Notes under the pieces: generated by a model
Databases searched by the model: none
What the model was told of the DNA's origin: nothing
Seen by the model: only the letters and a program-made list of their open reading frames with translations
Part shown: positions 33,471-45,316 of the stretch, piece after piece
Numbering within the stretch: the stretch's first letter is position 1
Layout of the letters: every line of letters starts with the position of its first letter
DNA from: Achatina immaculata
Lineage: Eukaryota > Mollusca > Gastropoda > Stylommatophora > Achatinidae
Reading direction: 5' to 3'
Assembly (NCBI GenBank): GCA_009760885.1
Contig: CM019701.1
Coordinates: 16,745,975-16,809,974, forward strand
DNA: 64,000 nucleotides
Translations under genes and position numbers: made by a program

Positions 33471-33935
33471 TAATTCACCTTCTCCATGCTAGTTTACCAT
33501 TGTAAAACTCTCTCTCTCCCATCCACTGTTTCCCCACCCACCACCCTCAGTTACGACCCACCTATCACACATCCCAAGTCTCCATTTAAATACTCTCTAC
33601 ACTCCACCATGCGCATTTCTGACACACAGCGTCGGACAAGCCACAGCTTCTTACAAGTTCCTGCTTAGTGCTCTGCTCATTTTCACTGAACACAGCATTA
33701 AGGTGAATTTTTACTTTATCTCATCTCTCTATTTATTTACTTTATCTCATCTCTCTATTTATTTACTTTATTTCATCTCTCTATTTATTTACTTTATCTC
33801 ATCTTTCTATTTATTTACTTTATCTCATTTTTCTATTTCTTCATCCTGTATGTTTTTGTATGATGAAGGCTCACGCCGAAACGTCACAACTGTGTACTCG
33901 TTAGGTAATAAAGCTGCTCCTACTTTTTTCCTAGG
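33471..33935 (+). mobile_element. PLE terminal repeat, right part
   Basis: Follows the order of the terminal repeats at 50600-51000: cccatccactgtttcc, cacccaccaccctcagttac, gacacacagcgtcggacaag, then the hammerhead-like block and gtaataaagctgctcctact. An internal 26-28-bp repeat (tttactttatctcatctctc) at 33710-33835 is an expansion absent from the other copies. Confidence 0.8.
33857..33887 (+). ncRNA. Hammerhead-ribozyme-like motif
   Basis: tgatgaaggctcacgccgaa followed by acgtc: a TGATGA box, a GGC/GCC stem with TCAC loop, GAAA and a GTC. It is the best match to the hammerhead core in the window, though one extra A separates TGATGA from the stem. Confidence 0.45.
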
Positions 33936-33984
33936 TCCTGCATTCCTTCTAGGACTTTGTGTGTCACAGGCAAGGTCATGCTCC

Positions 33985-34290
33985 ACTGGTTTGACCTGGG
34001 AGTTGTGGAACGTTACAGCAGATTTAGCATAACTGGGATTGTCTTCAGCAACCTGGCGCAGGGTTTCATCACTGGTGGTTGAAGGGCATCCCAACCTGGG
34101 CTAGTCTGTGCTGTCGATGTCCCCAGACCTCAACCCTTGGAACCACTTCTTGGCAGTTGCTGCCATCAGCTGTTCCTTCCCCTTCCACACTGCAGATTTT
34201 CACGTGCAGCCGCAAAGATATTCAACCCTTCCTTCCCATAATGCCTCAGGAGGACACGAAGGACAACCTTGCTGTCCGCCATGTTTCCTT
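33985..34290 (-). pseudogene. Second mariner lineage, N-terminal fragment
   Basis: Minus strand from about 34284: MADSKVVLRVLLRHYGKEGL, then AKKWFQGLRSGD and GCPSTTSDETLRQVAEDNPS. This is the paired helix-turn-helix region of a mariner transposase (usual pattern W-F-x-R-F-x-S-G-D...R-x-G-R-P). It has an in-frame stop and frameshift between these blocks. It differs from the mariner at 31389-33468. Confidence 0.65.
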
Positions 34291-34344
34291 CTGCTGATCA
34301 CTTATCTCGAGGTTCCTTGACTCACAATGGGCATGCATGAGTTC

Positions 34345-34412
34345 AGCATAATGTAACACGTGACATAACACATGACGTAACACGTGACATAACACATGAC
34401 GTAACACGTGAC
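34345..34412. repeat. Short repeat of cacgtgacataacacatgac
   Basis: About 23-bp units alternating cacgtgac and cacatgac around gtaa/ataa. Each contains an E-box-like cacgtg or cacatg. Confidence 0.75.
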
Positions 34413-34865
34413 GTCATCACCATCTTACAAATACCAGTGCAGCGTACAACGCTGGAACAGCCATGGAAATTGGGGCTTAGAAAAACGTGACGAATTTTTG
34501 ACTCACTATAATGCTTTCCTGGTCTTCCATCCATGTGACATTTATCTCCCTTAATTTTCCAGTACCCAGGTAATTAATCACTTACATCTGTCTTACATCT
34601 GACAGGTGGAAACAATGTGATATTATTTTTAAAAAAAACTGTTTTTGCATAAACCTCCACTCTCATGTACGAAATCATCACCTCAGACCTCCACCCCCAC
34701 CACACACTTTCTGTTTGTTTTTGAAAATAATGGGGGGGGGGGGTAGTAAGAGACAGACATTCTCAGACAGACATACAGTTTTCTTACTGAACTGGAGTAT
34801 TTACAGAATTATTTTTTGATTTACGAAAAAGAAAATGAAGAAGTGGAGAAAAAAAAAGAGAAAAC
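34413..34865. other. No gene seen; poly-G near 34731-34743
   Basis: No supported feature; includes a 13-base G-run. Confidence 0.5.
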
Positions 34866-35085
34866 TTGTTAGCAAATTCTGTTTGTATGTAGTAAATTTT
34901 AGAGCACATTCTGTTTGTTTGTTTGTAGTAAACTTTAGAGCAAATTCTGTTTGTAGTAAACGTTAGAGCAAATTCTGTTTGTTTGTAGTAAACTTTAGCG
35001 CAAATTCTGTTTGTTTGTAGTAAACTTTAGAGCAAATTCTATTTGTTTGTAGTAAACTTTAGAGCAAATTCTGTTTGTTTGTAGT
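34866..35085. repeat. ~32-bp minisatellite, 6-7 units
   Basis: Units of gtttgtagtaaactttagag plus caaattct. Confidence 0.9.
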
Positions 35086-35334
35086 GCAGAAAATAAAAAT
35101 AAGATAAAATGAAGTTGTGATCTTCCGTGTGTTTACATAAAGTCCTGAAACTGTGAACTTGAGAACACTGAGAGAAACAGATTGTTATTTTAGTAGCTAG
35201 CCAACATACTTTGTTACAGTTCTGAGAACATACATGAGAAAAGAAGATGGCGTGTGGCCAGACATTGTATAAACTTATATATAAAAACGTGACAACACTA
35301 AACTTTGATGCGCTAGAAGTCCTGGAAATACGGG

Positions 35335-35530
35335 CCTAACATCTTAATCCCAATATGCCTTAATGTCTTTAATATGTCCTAATATGTATTGATATGTCTC
35401 AATGTGCCTTAATATATCTTAATATGCCTTAATGTGTCTTAGCATGTCTTAATGTACTTTAATGTGCCTTGATATGCCTTAATGCCTTAATGTGTCTTAA
35501 TATGTCTTAATGTGCCTTAATGGCATGTGA
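35335..35530. repeat. ~10-bp repeat
   Basis: Degenerate cttaatatgc/cttaatgtgt units, about 18 copies. Confidence 0.85.
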
Positions 35531-35689
35531 ATATGAATTTTAGCTTTCTTGATATATATAAAAACAAGATCAGGGAGCACAGGTACTGAGCACAAAAATG
35601 AGAGATGTTCATTGTTAGGAACACACAAGTATCTGCAGCCATCCTTGATCTACTTCTCGTAGCTCACCTCTCTAGTTCTTGTCATGGAT

Positions 35690-36035
35690 CAAGCTATTTA
35701 TAACTGTTGTTTGTCATGGATCTAGCTATTTATAACTGTTGTTTGTCATGGATCTAGCTATTTATAACTGTTGTTTGTCACGGATCTAGCTATTTATGAT
35801 TATTGTTTGTCATTGATCTACATGTTTATGATTATTCTTTTTCATGGATCTACATATTTTTTATTATTGCTTCTTATGGATCTACATATTATTGTATCTC
35901 TTGGATCTACATATTTATGATTATTGTTTCTCATAGTACATATTTATGATTATTGTTTCTCATGGATCTACATATTTATGATTATTGTTTGTCATGGATC
36001 TAGCTATTCATAATAGTTGTTTGTCATATATATTG
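35690..36035. repeat. ~32-bp minisatellite, ~10 units
   Basis: Units of gtcatggatctagctattta plus taactgttgttt, more diverged to the right. Confidence 0.9.
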
Positions 36036-36084
36036 TTAGTGTTATTCTTATCTATCGGGGCAAATAGCATATAGTCCTGGTGAC

Positions 36085-39060
36085 TCATGGAGATTGACAA
36101 AATGGTTGATGTGGAGACTCACAACGTGGCTGATTTGTAGATTAAAAAGGTGGCTGATGTGAAGATTAACAAGGTGGTTGATGTGGAGATTAACAAGGTG
36201 GTTGATGTGGAGAATAACAAGGTGGTTGATGTGGGGACTAACAAGGTGGTTGATGTGGAGACTCATAAGGTGGTGATGTGTAGATTAACAAGGTGCCTCA
36301 TGTGGAGATTAACAAAGTGGTGATGTGTAGATTAACAAGGTGCCTCATGTGGAGATTAACAAAGTGGTTGATGTGGAGATTAACAAGGTGGTTGATGTGG
36401 AGACTAACAAGGTGGTTGATGTGGAGACTAACAAGGTGGTTGATGTGGAGATTAAAAAGGTGGTTGATGTGGAGATTAACAAGGTGGTTGATGTGGAGAT
36501 TAACAAGGTGGTTGATGTAGAGACTAACAAGGTGGTTGATGTAGAGACTAACAAGGTTGTTGATGTAGAGACTAACAAGGTGGTTGATGTAGAGACTAAC
36601 AAGGTGGTTGATGTAGAGACTAACAAGATGGTTGATGTGGAGCCTAACAAAGTGGTTGATGTGGAGATTAACAAGGTGGTTGATGTGGAGACTAACAAGG
36701 TGGTTGATGTGGAGACTAACAAGGTGGTTGATGTGGAGATTAAAAAGGTGGTTGATGTGGAGATTAACAAGGTGGTTGATGTGGAGATTAACAAGGTGGT
36801 TGATGTAGAGACTAACAAGGTGGTTGATGTAGAGACTAACAAGGTTGTTGATGTAGAGACTAACAAGGTGGTTGATGTAGAGACTAACAAGGTGGTTGAT
36901 GTAGAGACTAACAAGATGGTTGATGTGGAGCCTACCAATGTGGTTGATGTGGAGACTAACAAGGTGGGTGATGTGGAGACAAACAAGGTGGGTGATGTGG
37001 AGATTAACAAGGTGGTTGATGTGGAGACTAAAAAGGTGGTTGATGTGGAGATTAACAAGGTGGTTCATGTGGAGTTTGGCAAGATGGTTGATGTGGAGAT
37101 TAACAAGGTGGTTCATGTGGAGTTTGGCACCGTGGTTGATGTGGAGACTAAAAAGGTGGCTGATGTAGAGACTAACAAGGTGATTGACGTCGAGACTAAA
37201 AAGGTTGATGATGTGGAGATTAAAGGATGGTTGATGTGGAGACTAACAAGGTGGTTGATGTGGATATTAACAAGATGGTTGATGTGGAAAATAACAAAGT
37301 GGTTGATGTGGAAAATAACAAGGTGGTTGATGTGGAGATTAACAAGGTGGTTGATGTGGAGATTAACAAGTTGGTTCATGTGGAGATTAACAAGGTGGTT
37401 GATGTAGAGACTAACAAGGTGCTTGATGTAGAGACTAACAAGGTGCTTGATGTGGAGACTAACAAGGTTGTTGATGTGGAGACTAACAAGGTGGTTGATG
37501 TGAAGTTTGGTAAGATGGTTGATGTGGAGACTAACAAGGTGGTTGATGTGATGACTAACAAGGTAGTTGATGTGGAGACTAACCAGGTGGTTGATGTGAA
37601 GACTAACAAGGTGGTTGATGTGGAGACTAACAAGGTGGTTGATGTGGAGACTATCAATGTGGTTGATGAGGAGACTAGAAAGATGGTTGATGTGGAGATT
37701 AACAAGGTGGTTGATGTGGAGACTAACAAGGAGGTTGATGTGGAAATTAACAAGATGGTTGATGTGGAGACTAACAAGGTGGTTGACGTCGAGACTAACA
37801 AGGTGATTGACGTGGAGATTAACAAGGTGTTTGATGTGGACATTAACAAGGAGGTTGATGTGGAAATTAACAAGATGGTTGATGTGGAGACTAACAAGGT
37901 GGTTGATGTGGAGATTAAAAAGATGGTTGATGTGGAGAATAACAAGGTGTTTGATGTGGAGAATAACAAGGTGGTTGATGTGGAGATTAACAAGATGGTT
38001 GATGTGGAGACAAACAAGGTGGTTGATGTGGAGATTAACAAGGTGGTTGATGTGGAGACTACTAAAGTGGTTGATGTAGAGACTAACAAGATGGTTGATT
38101 TGGAGACTAACAAGGTGGTTGATGTGGAGACTAACAAGACGGTTGATGTGGAGACTAACAAGATGGTTGATGTGGAGACTAACAAGATGGTTGATGTGGA
38201 GACTAACAAGGTGGTTGATGTGGAGACTAACAAGATGGTTGATGTGGAGACGAAAACGATGGTTGATTTGGAGATTAACAAGGTGGTTGATGTGGAGATT
38301 AACAAGGTGGTTGGTGTGGAGACTAACAAGGTGGTTGATGTGGAAATTAACAATGTTGTTGATGTGGAGACTAACAAGGTGGTTGATATGGGAATAACAA
38401 GGTGATTGAGGTGTAGATTAACCAGATTGTTAATGTGAAGAGTAACAAAATGGTATATGTGTAAGCTTACATGGTGGTCGATGTGAAGATTAACAAGATG
38501 GTTGGTGTGGAGGCTTACAAGGTGGTTTATGTGGAGACTAACAAGGTGGTTGATGTGGAGGCTTACAAGGTGGTTGATGTAAAGACCTACAAGATGGTAG
38601 ATGTGGAGGCTTCCAAGGTGGTTGATGTGGAGACTAACAAGGTTGTTGATCTGGAGGCTTACATGGGGTTGATGTGGAGATTTACAAGATGTTTGATGTG
38701 TGGGTCTTGCAAGGTGGTTGATGTGAAGGCTTACAAGGTGGATGATGTGGAGGCTTACAAGGTGGTTGATGTGGAAGTTTACAAGGTGGTTGATGTGGAG
38801 GCTTACAAGGTGGATGATGTGGAGGCTTACAAGGTGGTTGATGTGGAAGTTTACAAGGTGGTTGATGTGGAGGCTTACAAGGTGGATGATGTGGAGGCTT
38901 ACTAGGTGGTTGATGTGGAAGTTTACAAGGTGGTTGATGTGGAGGCTTACAAGGTGGTTGATGTGGAAGTTTACAAGGTGGATGATGTGGAGGCTTACAA
39001 GGTGGTTGATGTGGAAGTTTACAAGGTGGTTGATGTGGAGGCTTACAACAAAGTGGTTGA
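36085..39060. repeat. 24-bp minisatellite, ~3 kb, with 288-bp higher-order repeat
   Basis: Units of ggtggttgatgtggagacta plus acaa. The plus frame reads VVDVETNK octads, open for 355 and 392 codons; a minus frame of 727 codons is also open. The block starting at 36451 recurs at 36739 (288 bp, 12 units), including a rare gagcct unit at 36640 and 36928. After 38500 the unit changes to gaggcttacaagg (VDVEAYKV). Replacement differences are as common as silent ones by eye and both strands are open, so a repeat origin is favoured over a protein. Confidence 0.92.
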
Positions 39061-39985
39061 TGTAAAGGCTTAGAAAGTGGTTAATGTGGAGGCTTACATG
39101 GTGGTTGATGTGGATGTTGATAATGTGGTTGTTGCTCACAATGTGATTGCTGCTGTGGTTGATGTGGTGGTTTTTAGTGTGATTGATGTGATGATTTATA
39201 ATGTAGTTTATGTGATGGTTGATAATGGAGTTGATGTGGTACCTCACAGTTTGATTGATGCTGTATTTGATATAGTAGTTTACAATGTGGTTGATGTGAT
39301 GAATGAAAATGTGATTGATGTGACGTTTGAGAATGTAGTTGATGCGGTTGATGTTATGGTTGACAACGTAGATGATGTGATGGTTGATAATTTGATTGAT
39401 GTGATGGATGATAATATGGTTGATGTGATGGTTGATAAAATGATTGATGTGATGGTTGATAACGTGGTTTATATGGTGACTGACAATGTGTTTGATATAG
39501 TGGTTGACAAAAATGTGTTTGATATAGTGGTTGACAATGTGCTTGATGTAGTGGTTCACAATGTACTTGATGTAGTGGATGACATTGTGGTTGATGTAGT
39601 TATTGACAATGTGTTTGATGTAGTGGATGACATTGTGGTTGATGTAGTTATTGACAATGTGCTTGATGTAGTGGATGACAGTGTGGTTGAAGTAGTGGTT
39701 GACAATGTCTTTGATGTGGTACTAACAATATGGTTGATGTAATGGTTGACAACATGGTTGATGTGGGGTTGACAATGTTGTTAATGTGAATGACAATGTG
39801 TTTGATGTGGTGGATGACAATGTGGTTGATGTGGTGGATGACAATGTGGTTGATGTAGTGGTTGACAACGTAGTTTATATATTGCTAACAGTGTGGTTGA
39901 CAATGTGGTTTATGTAGTGCTGACAACGTGTTTTATGTAGTGGTTGACAATGTGGTTGATGTAATGACTGACAATGTGGTTAGAT
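39061..39985. repeat. Degenerate GTTGAT-rich repeat
   Basis: A decayed extension of the preceding array with units of 15-24 bp (gttgacaatgtg, gttgatgtagtg). The plus frame stays open for ~220 codons of V/D/N-rich sequence. Confidence 0.85.
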
Positions 39986-40104
39986 ACGTTAAACTTGTGA
40001 CTGGCATCTACTGGCAAAGTTAAAGTTATTTTGATATTGTACCTTTTTTATTTTTATATTTTTATGAGAGAGGCACAGAGAGATAGAGAATGTGTCTGCA
40101 TATA

Positions 40105-40129
40105 GACAGACAGACAGACAGACAGATAG

Positions 40130-40205
<76 letters not shown>
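40105..40205. repeat. (GACA)n(GATA)n microsatellite
   Basis: GACA at about 40107-40126 and GATA to about 40205, the same compound type as at 2606-2711. Confidence 0.95.
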
Positions 40206-40309
40206 TGATGAAAATACAGAAGCGAACAACACAATATGCATATATTTATAAGTAGATACAGAAAGCGGTATATATGTATGTATGTAAACTTAATATGTCA
40301 AATGTGGAA

Positions 40310-40553
40310 AGATTTTAGTGGATACATGAACAAAGCATCAATGTTGGAGGAATAAACTACAAAAGTTAAAATGATCTATTAACAAAAGATCAATGTTGGA
40401 GGAATAAACTACAAAAGTTAAAATGATCTATTAACAAAAGATCAGTGTTGGAGGAAATTACAAAAGTAAAATTATCTATTAACAAAGCATCAATGTTGGA
40501 GGAATAAACTACAAAAGTTAAAATTATCTATTAACAAAGCTTCAATGTTGGAA
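40310..40553. repeat. ~62-bp minisatellite, 4 units
   Basis: Units contain atcaatgttggaggaataaa and ctacaaaagttaaaatgatc, with one unit shortened. Confidence 0.85.
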
Positions 40554-40587
40554 CAGGTAACTTTTCTGACTCTTTATACCATTCATT

Positions 40588-40965
40588 TCATTCATTTGCA
40601 TGTCCCTTGTGGAACTTTGCCTCCCTAACAGCTCTCCTGTAGGCCTCTCGGTTGTGAGCAAGATGGCCTGCTGCTGCTGCATCCATTTGCAGATCGTCAA
40701 CGATTTCTTGCAGCCATCTTCGTTTTGGTCTTCCTCTTTTTCTTTTTCCCATTATGTATCCTTCCAATACGGTCTTCTCTAAATTATCATGACGTTTAAT
40801 GTGTCCAAAATATTTAAGTTTTCTCTCTTTAATCCTCTTTACTAGCCAGCCTTCTTCAATATTAAGTTCTTGTAGTATGGATACATTTGTTCTTTTTTGT
40901 GTCCACGATATTTGGAGAACTCTTCTGTAGCATTTACATTCAAAAGCATTTATGTGTTTCTCAGC
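40588..40965 (-). pseudogene. RTE-like LINE C-terminal fragment, frame intact
   Basis: 126 uninterrupted minus-strand codons without a start: AEKHINAFECKCYRRVLQIS, then RKLKYFGHIKRH, GKRKRGRPKRRWLQEIV, AAAAGHLAHNREAYRRA and a stop after HANE, followed by an ATGA-type tail. The order CYRRVLQIS - KLKYFGH - RGRPRxxW is the conserved C-terminus of RTE-like reverse transcriptases. It is 5'-truncated, with no RT catalytic motifs. The same family is at 11276-11372 and in each 1423-bp unit after 61055. The absence of stops suggests a fairly recent insertion. Confidence 0.85.
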
Positions 40966-41335
40966 TGTTTCTCAACTCTTTATACCAGTAAAGAAAAAAA
41001 TATGGTACACCATAATGGAATACTGATTGACTTACTCCTTGACTGATTGCTCGACTGACTGCTTGACTGACAGCATGATTGAGGGACTGATCAACTGACT
41101 ACAACAAATGAGAATTTTTCCAACATTTAGACATGTTCTACAACATTATTTGAAGATTTCTCCCAACATTTCTAGAATATTCTGTTACAAATTTTTCAGA
41201 TAAGACAACAAGGCTTGTGACCAGACAGTCTTGTGTGATCAGCATTGAAGACATATCCAGAACATTTCTAGAATGTTCTAACGTCCCTCTCTGCCAGAGA
41301 AGTAGCTGTCAGTGTAGGACTACAGATCATTCGTT
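40966..41335. other. No gene seen
   Basis: Non-repetitive sequence apart from a short run of actgattgactga-like words at 41025-41100. Confidence 0.5.
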
Positions 41336-41339
41336 TGGA

Positions 41340-43668
41340 GTTTTTTTCCCTCCTCTTAGACTGTCAAGATCTTAGTACAACATCTCCCCATGCTCTTTAC
41401 TCAAACGGTCAAGATCTCAGTACAACATCTCCCCATGCTCTTTACTCAAACTGTCAAGATCTCAGTACAACATCTCCCCCCCCCCCATGCTCTTTACTCA
41501 AACTGTCAAGATCTCAGTACAACATCCACCCATGCTCTTTACTCAAACGGTCAAGATCTCAGTACAACATCCACCCATACTCTTTACTCAAACTGTCAAG
41601 ATCTCAGTACAACATCCCCCCCCCACGCTACTTACTCAAACTGTCAAGATCACAGTACAACAGCCCCTCCCCCCTTTACTCAAACTGTCAAGATCTCAGT
41701 ACAACAGCCCCTCCCCCCTTTACTCAAACTGTCAAGATCTCAGTACAACATCCCCCCATGTTCTTTACTCAAACTGTCAAGATCTCAGTACAACATTCTC
41801 CCCCCCCCCCATGCTCTTTACTCAAACTGTCAAGATCTCAGTACAACATCCCCCCCCCAATGCTCTTTACTCAAACTGTCAAGATCTCAGTACAACATCC
41901 CCCCATGTTCTTTACTCAAACTGTCAAGATCTCAGTACAACATCCCCCCATGTTCTTTACTCAAACTGTCAAGATCTCAGTACAACATTCCCCCCCCCCC
42001 ATGCTCTTTACTCAAACTGTCAAGATCTCAGTACAACATCCCCCCCCCAATGCTCTTTACTCAAACTGTCAAGATCTCAGTACAACATCCCCCCATGTTC
42101 TTTACTCAAACTGTCAAGATCTCAGTACAACATCCCCCCATGTTCTTTACTCAAACTGTCAAGATCTCAGTACAACATTCCCCCCCCCCCCATGCTCTTT
42201 ACTCAAACTGTCAAGATCTCAGTACAACATCCCCCCCCCCATGCTCTTTACTCAAACTGTCAAGATCTCAGTACAACATTCCCCCCCCCCCCCCATGCTC
42301 TTTACTCAAACTGTCAAGATCTCAGTACAACATTCCCCCCCCCCATGCTCTTTACTCAAACTGTCAAGATCTCAGTACAACATTCCCCCCCCCCATGCTC
42401 TTTACTCAAACTGTCAAGATCTCAGTACAACATTCCCCCCCCCCCATGCTCTTTACTCAAACTGTCAAGATCTCAGTACAACATCCCCCCCCCCCCATGC
42501 TCTTTACTCAAACTGTCAAGATCTCAGTACAACATTCCCCCCCCCCCCATGCTCTTTACTCAAACTGTCAAGATCTCAGTACAACATTCCCCCCCCCCCC
42601 ATGCTCTTTACTCAAACTGTCAAGATCTCAGTACAACATTCCCCCCCCCCCCATGCTCTTTACTCAAACTGTCAAGATCTCAGTACAACATTCCCCCCCC
42701 CCCCATGCTCTTTACTCAAACTGTCAAGATCTCAGTACAACATTCCTCCCCCCAGCCTTTTTTTTTTTTTACTAAAAATGTCAAGATCTCAGTACAACAT
42801 TCCTCCCCCCTTTTTTTACTGAAACTGTCAAGATCTCAGTACAACATTCCTCCCCCACTTTTTTACTGAAACTGTTAAGATCTCAGTATAACATTCCTCC
42901 CCCCTTTTTTTACTGAAACTGTCAGAATCTCAGTACAACATTCCTCCCTCCTTTTTTTTTTACTGAAACTGTCAAGATCTCAGTACAACATTCCTCCCCC
43001 ACTTTTTTACTGAAACTGTGAAGATCTCAGTATAACATTCCTCCCCCTTTTTTTACTGAAACTGTCAGAATCTCAGTACAACATTCCTCCCTCCTTTTTT
43101 TTTTACTGAAACTGTCAAGATCTCAGTACAACATTCCTCTCCCCCCCCCCCCTTTTTTTTTTACTGAAACTGTCAAGATCTCAGTACAACGTTCCTCCTC
43201 CCTTTTATTTCACTCAAACTGTCAAGATCTCAGTACAACATTCCTCCTCCCTTTTTTTACTGAAACTGTCAAGATCTCAGTACAACATTCCTCCTCCCTT
43301 TTTTTACTGAAACTGTCAAGATCTCAGTACAACATTCCTCCCCTTTTTTATTTCACTCAAACTGTCAAGATCTCAGTACAACATTCCTCCTCCCTTTTTT
43401 TACTGAAACTGTCAAGATCTCAGTATAACATTCCTCCCCCTCCCTTTTTTTACTCAAACTGTCAAGATCTCAGTACAACATTCCTCCCCTTTTTTATTTC
43501 ACTCAAACTGTCAAGATCTCAGTACAACATTCCTCCCCTTTTTTGTTTCACTCAAACTGTCAAGATCTCAGTACAACATTCCTCCCCTTTTTTATTTCAC
43601 TCAAACTGTCAAGATCTCAGTACAACATTCCTCCCCCCTTTGTTCACTGAAACTGTCAAGATCTCAGA
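41340..43668. repeat. ~50-bp minisatellite with poly-C runs, ~47 units
   Basis: Units consist of catgctctttactcaaactg, tcaagatctcagtacaacat and a variable C-run (5-13 C). After about 42750 the catgctcttt half changes to ttttttactgaaact with shorter C-runs. Unit length varies with the C-run, so all plus frames stay open for 460-495 codons. Minus-strand G-runs every ~50 bp could form G-quadruplexes. Confidence 0.95.
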
Positions 43669-43734
43669 ACACGATGCAGTGATAATGATGACTTGCCTAC
43701 TGTGACTACTGACACGGATAAACAACAAATCAAT

Positions 43735-43992
43735 CATGTATGTCAAGCAGATAAGTCATGTATGTCAAGCAGATAAGTCATGTATGTCAAGCAGATAAGT
43801 CATGTATGTCAAGCAGATAAGTCATGTATGTCAAGCATATAAATCGTTTACGTCATATACATAAGTCGTGTTTGTCATGTAGATAAATCGTGTATATCAT
43901 GCTGAAAGTCATCTATGTCATGTAGATAAGTTATGTGTGTCATGTGGATAGTCACGTATGTCATATGGATAAGTCATGTATGTCATGCAGAT
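43735..43992. repeat. ~22-bp minisatellite, ~11 units
   Basis: Units of cagataagtcatgtatgtca plus ag, more diverged to the right. Confidence 0.9.
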
Positions 43993-44124
43993 ACGAGTTT
44001 CTGTAAATCACAGTTAGGTTTCTGATGGCCTGTACTGACTGCCACCTTGACTGCTCAAATGTTTGACGCCCGCTGAATATTCATAGTGTGATGTTGATGT
44101 CACATTTCACGTCCCCTGACGCTC

Positions 44125-44815
44125 ATTAACCTTTATCCACTTTCATCCACGCTCATCATACTTCATTCACTTTCATCCACCCTCATCAATTTTCATCCAC
44201 GCTCATCATACTTCATCCACTTTCATCCACACTCATCAATTTTCATCCACGCTCATCATACTTCATCCAGTTTCATCCACCCTCATCAATTTTCATCCAC
44301 GCTCATCATACTTCATCCAGTTTAATCCACCCTCATCAATTTTCATCCATGCTCATCATACTTCATCCACTTTCATCTACCCTCATCAATTTTCATCCAC
44401 GCTCATCATACTTCATCCAGTTTCATCCACCCTCATCAATTTTCATCAACGCTCATCATACTTCATCCACTTTCATCCACCCTCATCAACCTTCATCCAT
44501 TTTCATCCACTTTCATCCACCCTCATCAGCCTTCATCAACTTTCATCCACACTCATCATACTTCATCCACTTTCATCCACCCTCATCAACTTTCATCCAC
44601 TTTCATCCACCCTCATCAGCCTTCATCAACTTTCATCCACTTTCTTCCACCTTCATCAACCTTCATCAACTTTCATCCACTTTCATCCACTCTCATCAAC
44701 CTTCATCAACTTACATCCATTTTCGTCCACCCTCATCAACCTTCATCAACTTTCATCCACTTTCGTCCACCCTCATCAACCTTCATCAACTTTCATCCAT
44801 GTTCATCCGCCTGCA
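44125..44815. repeat. ~10-11-bp repeat, TTCATCCAC type
   Basis: Units ctttcatccac, cctcatcaa and cgctcatcata arranged in ~62-bp blocks on the left and simpler order on the right. Confidence 0.9.
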
Positions 44816-44924
44816 TGCACGCCCATGCATCTTCTTAGCCTGGAAGATAACGCAAAAGTGTTTCCTTCAGTTACTGTCAATTTCAAACTAAAATTACATC
44901 AGCGAAAGCGAATTTATTTATATA

Positions 44925-44950
44925 AAAAATATATATATATATATACACAT
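44925..44950. repeat. (TA)n microsatellite
   Basis: Short alternating AT run. Confidence 0.85.
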
Positions 44951-45316
44951 GTAAGTAACAGACAAGGATTAGAATCTCACATGTGGTTAGCTTTATGGAC
45001 GACTTGCTCGGAATGAGGCCCTTGGGACTCTCGAACTGCTTGGAGACCTAATACAAAGTTCTGTACAGTCGGGTGAGCAGTCCTCCTGTTACCCGTGCAC
45101 AAATGCCCGTGGTCCTCTCCTTCAGTTCACTCAGATTTCAGGGAGCACTGCTAACACTTTGTCCTTCAGATAACTTCAGGGGAAGTAATCACAGATTTAA
45201 ATCCGGAATGTTTTGTGGCCAAGAGATTCCGCGCTGGAATTGCTGTGGGAAACGTCTGGACATTATGCGACGCTGGAACGTGAAGCGCAGGAATTCCAGG
45301 ACCTATGGAGTGGTGG

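Noticed and set aside
33703..34032. 109-codon frame rich in FIYFISSLYLF
   Set aside because: It comes from a 26-28-bp repeat inside the PLE terminal repeat, running into an unrelated mariner fragment.
41335..42869. Three ~460-495-codon frames with SRSQYN/PPPC repeats
   Set aside because: Variable C-runs shift the frame in each unit, so all three frames are mosaics of the same three peptides.
43735..43992. CRISPR-like direct repeats of ~22 bp
   Set aside because: No distinct spacers; a simple minisatellite.
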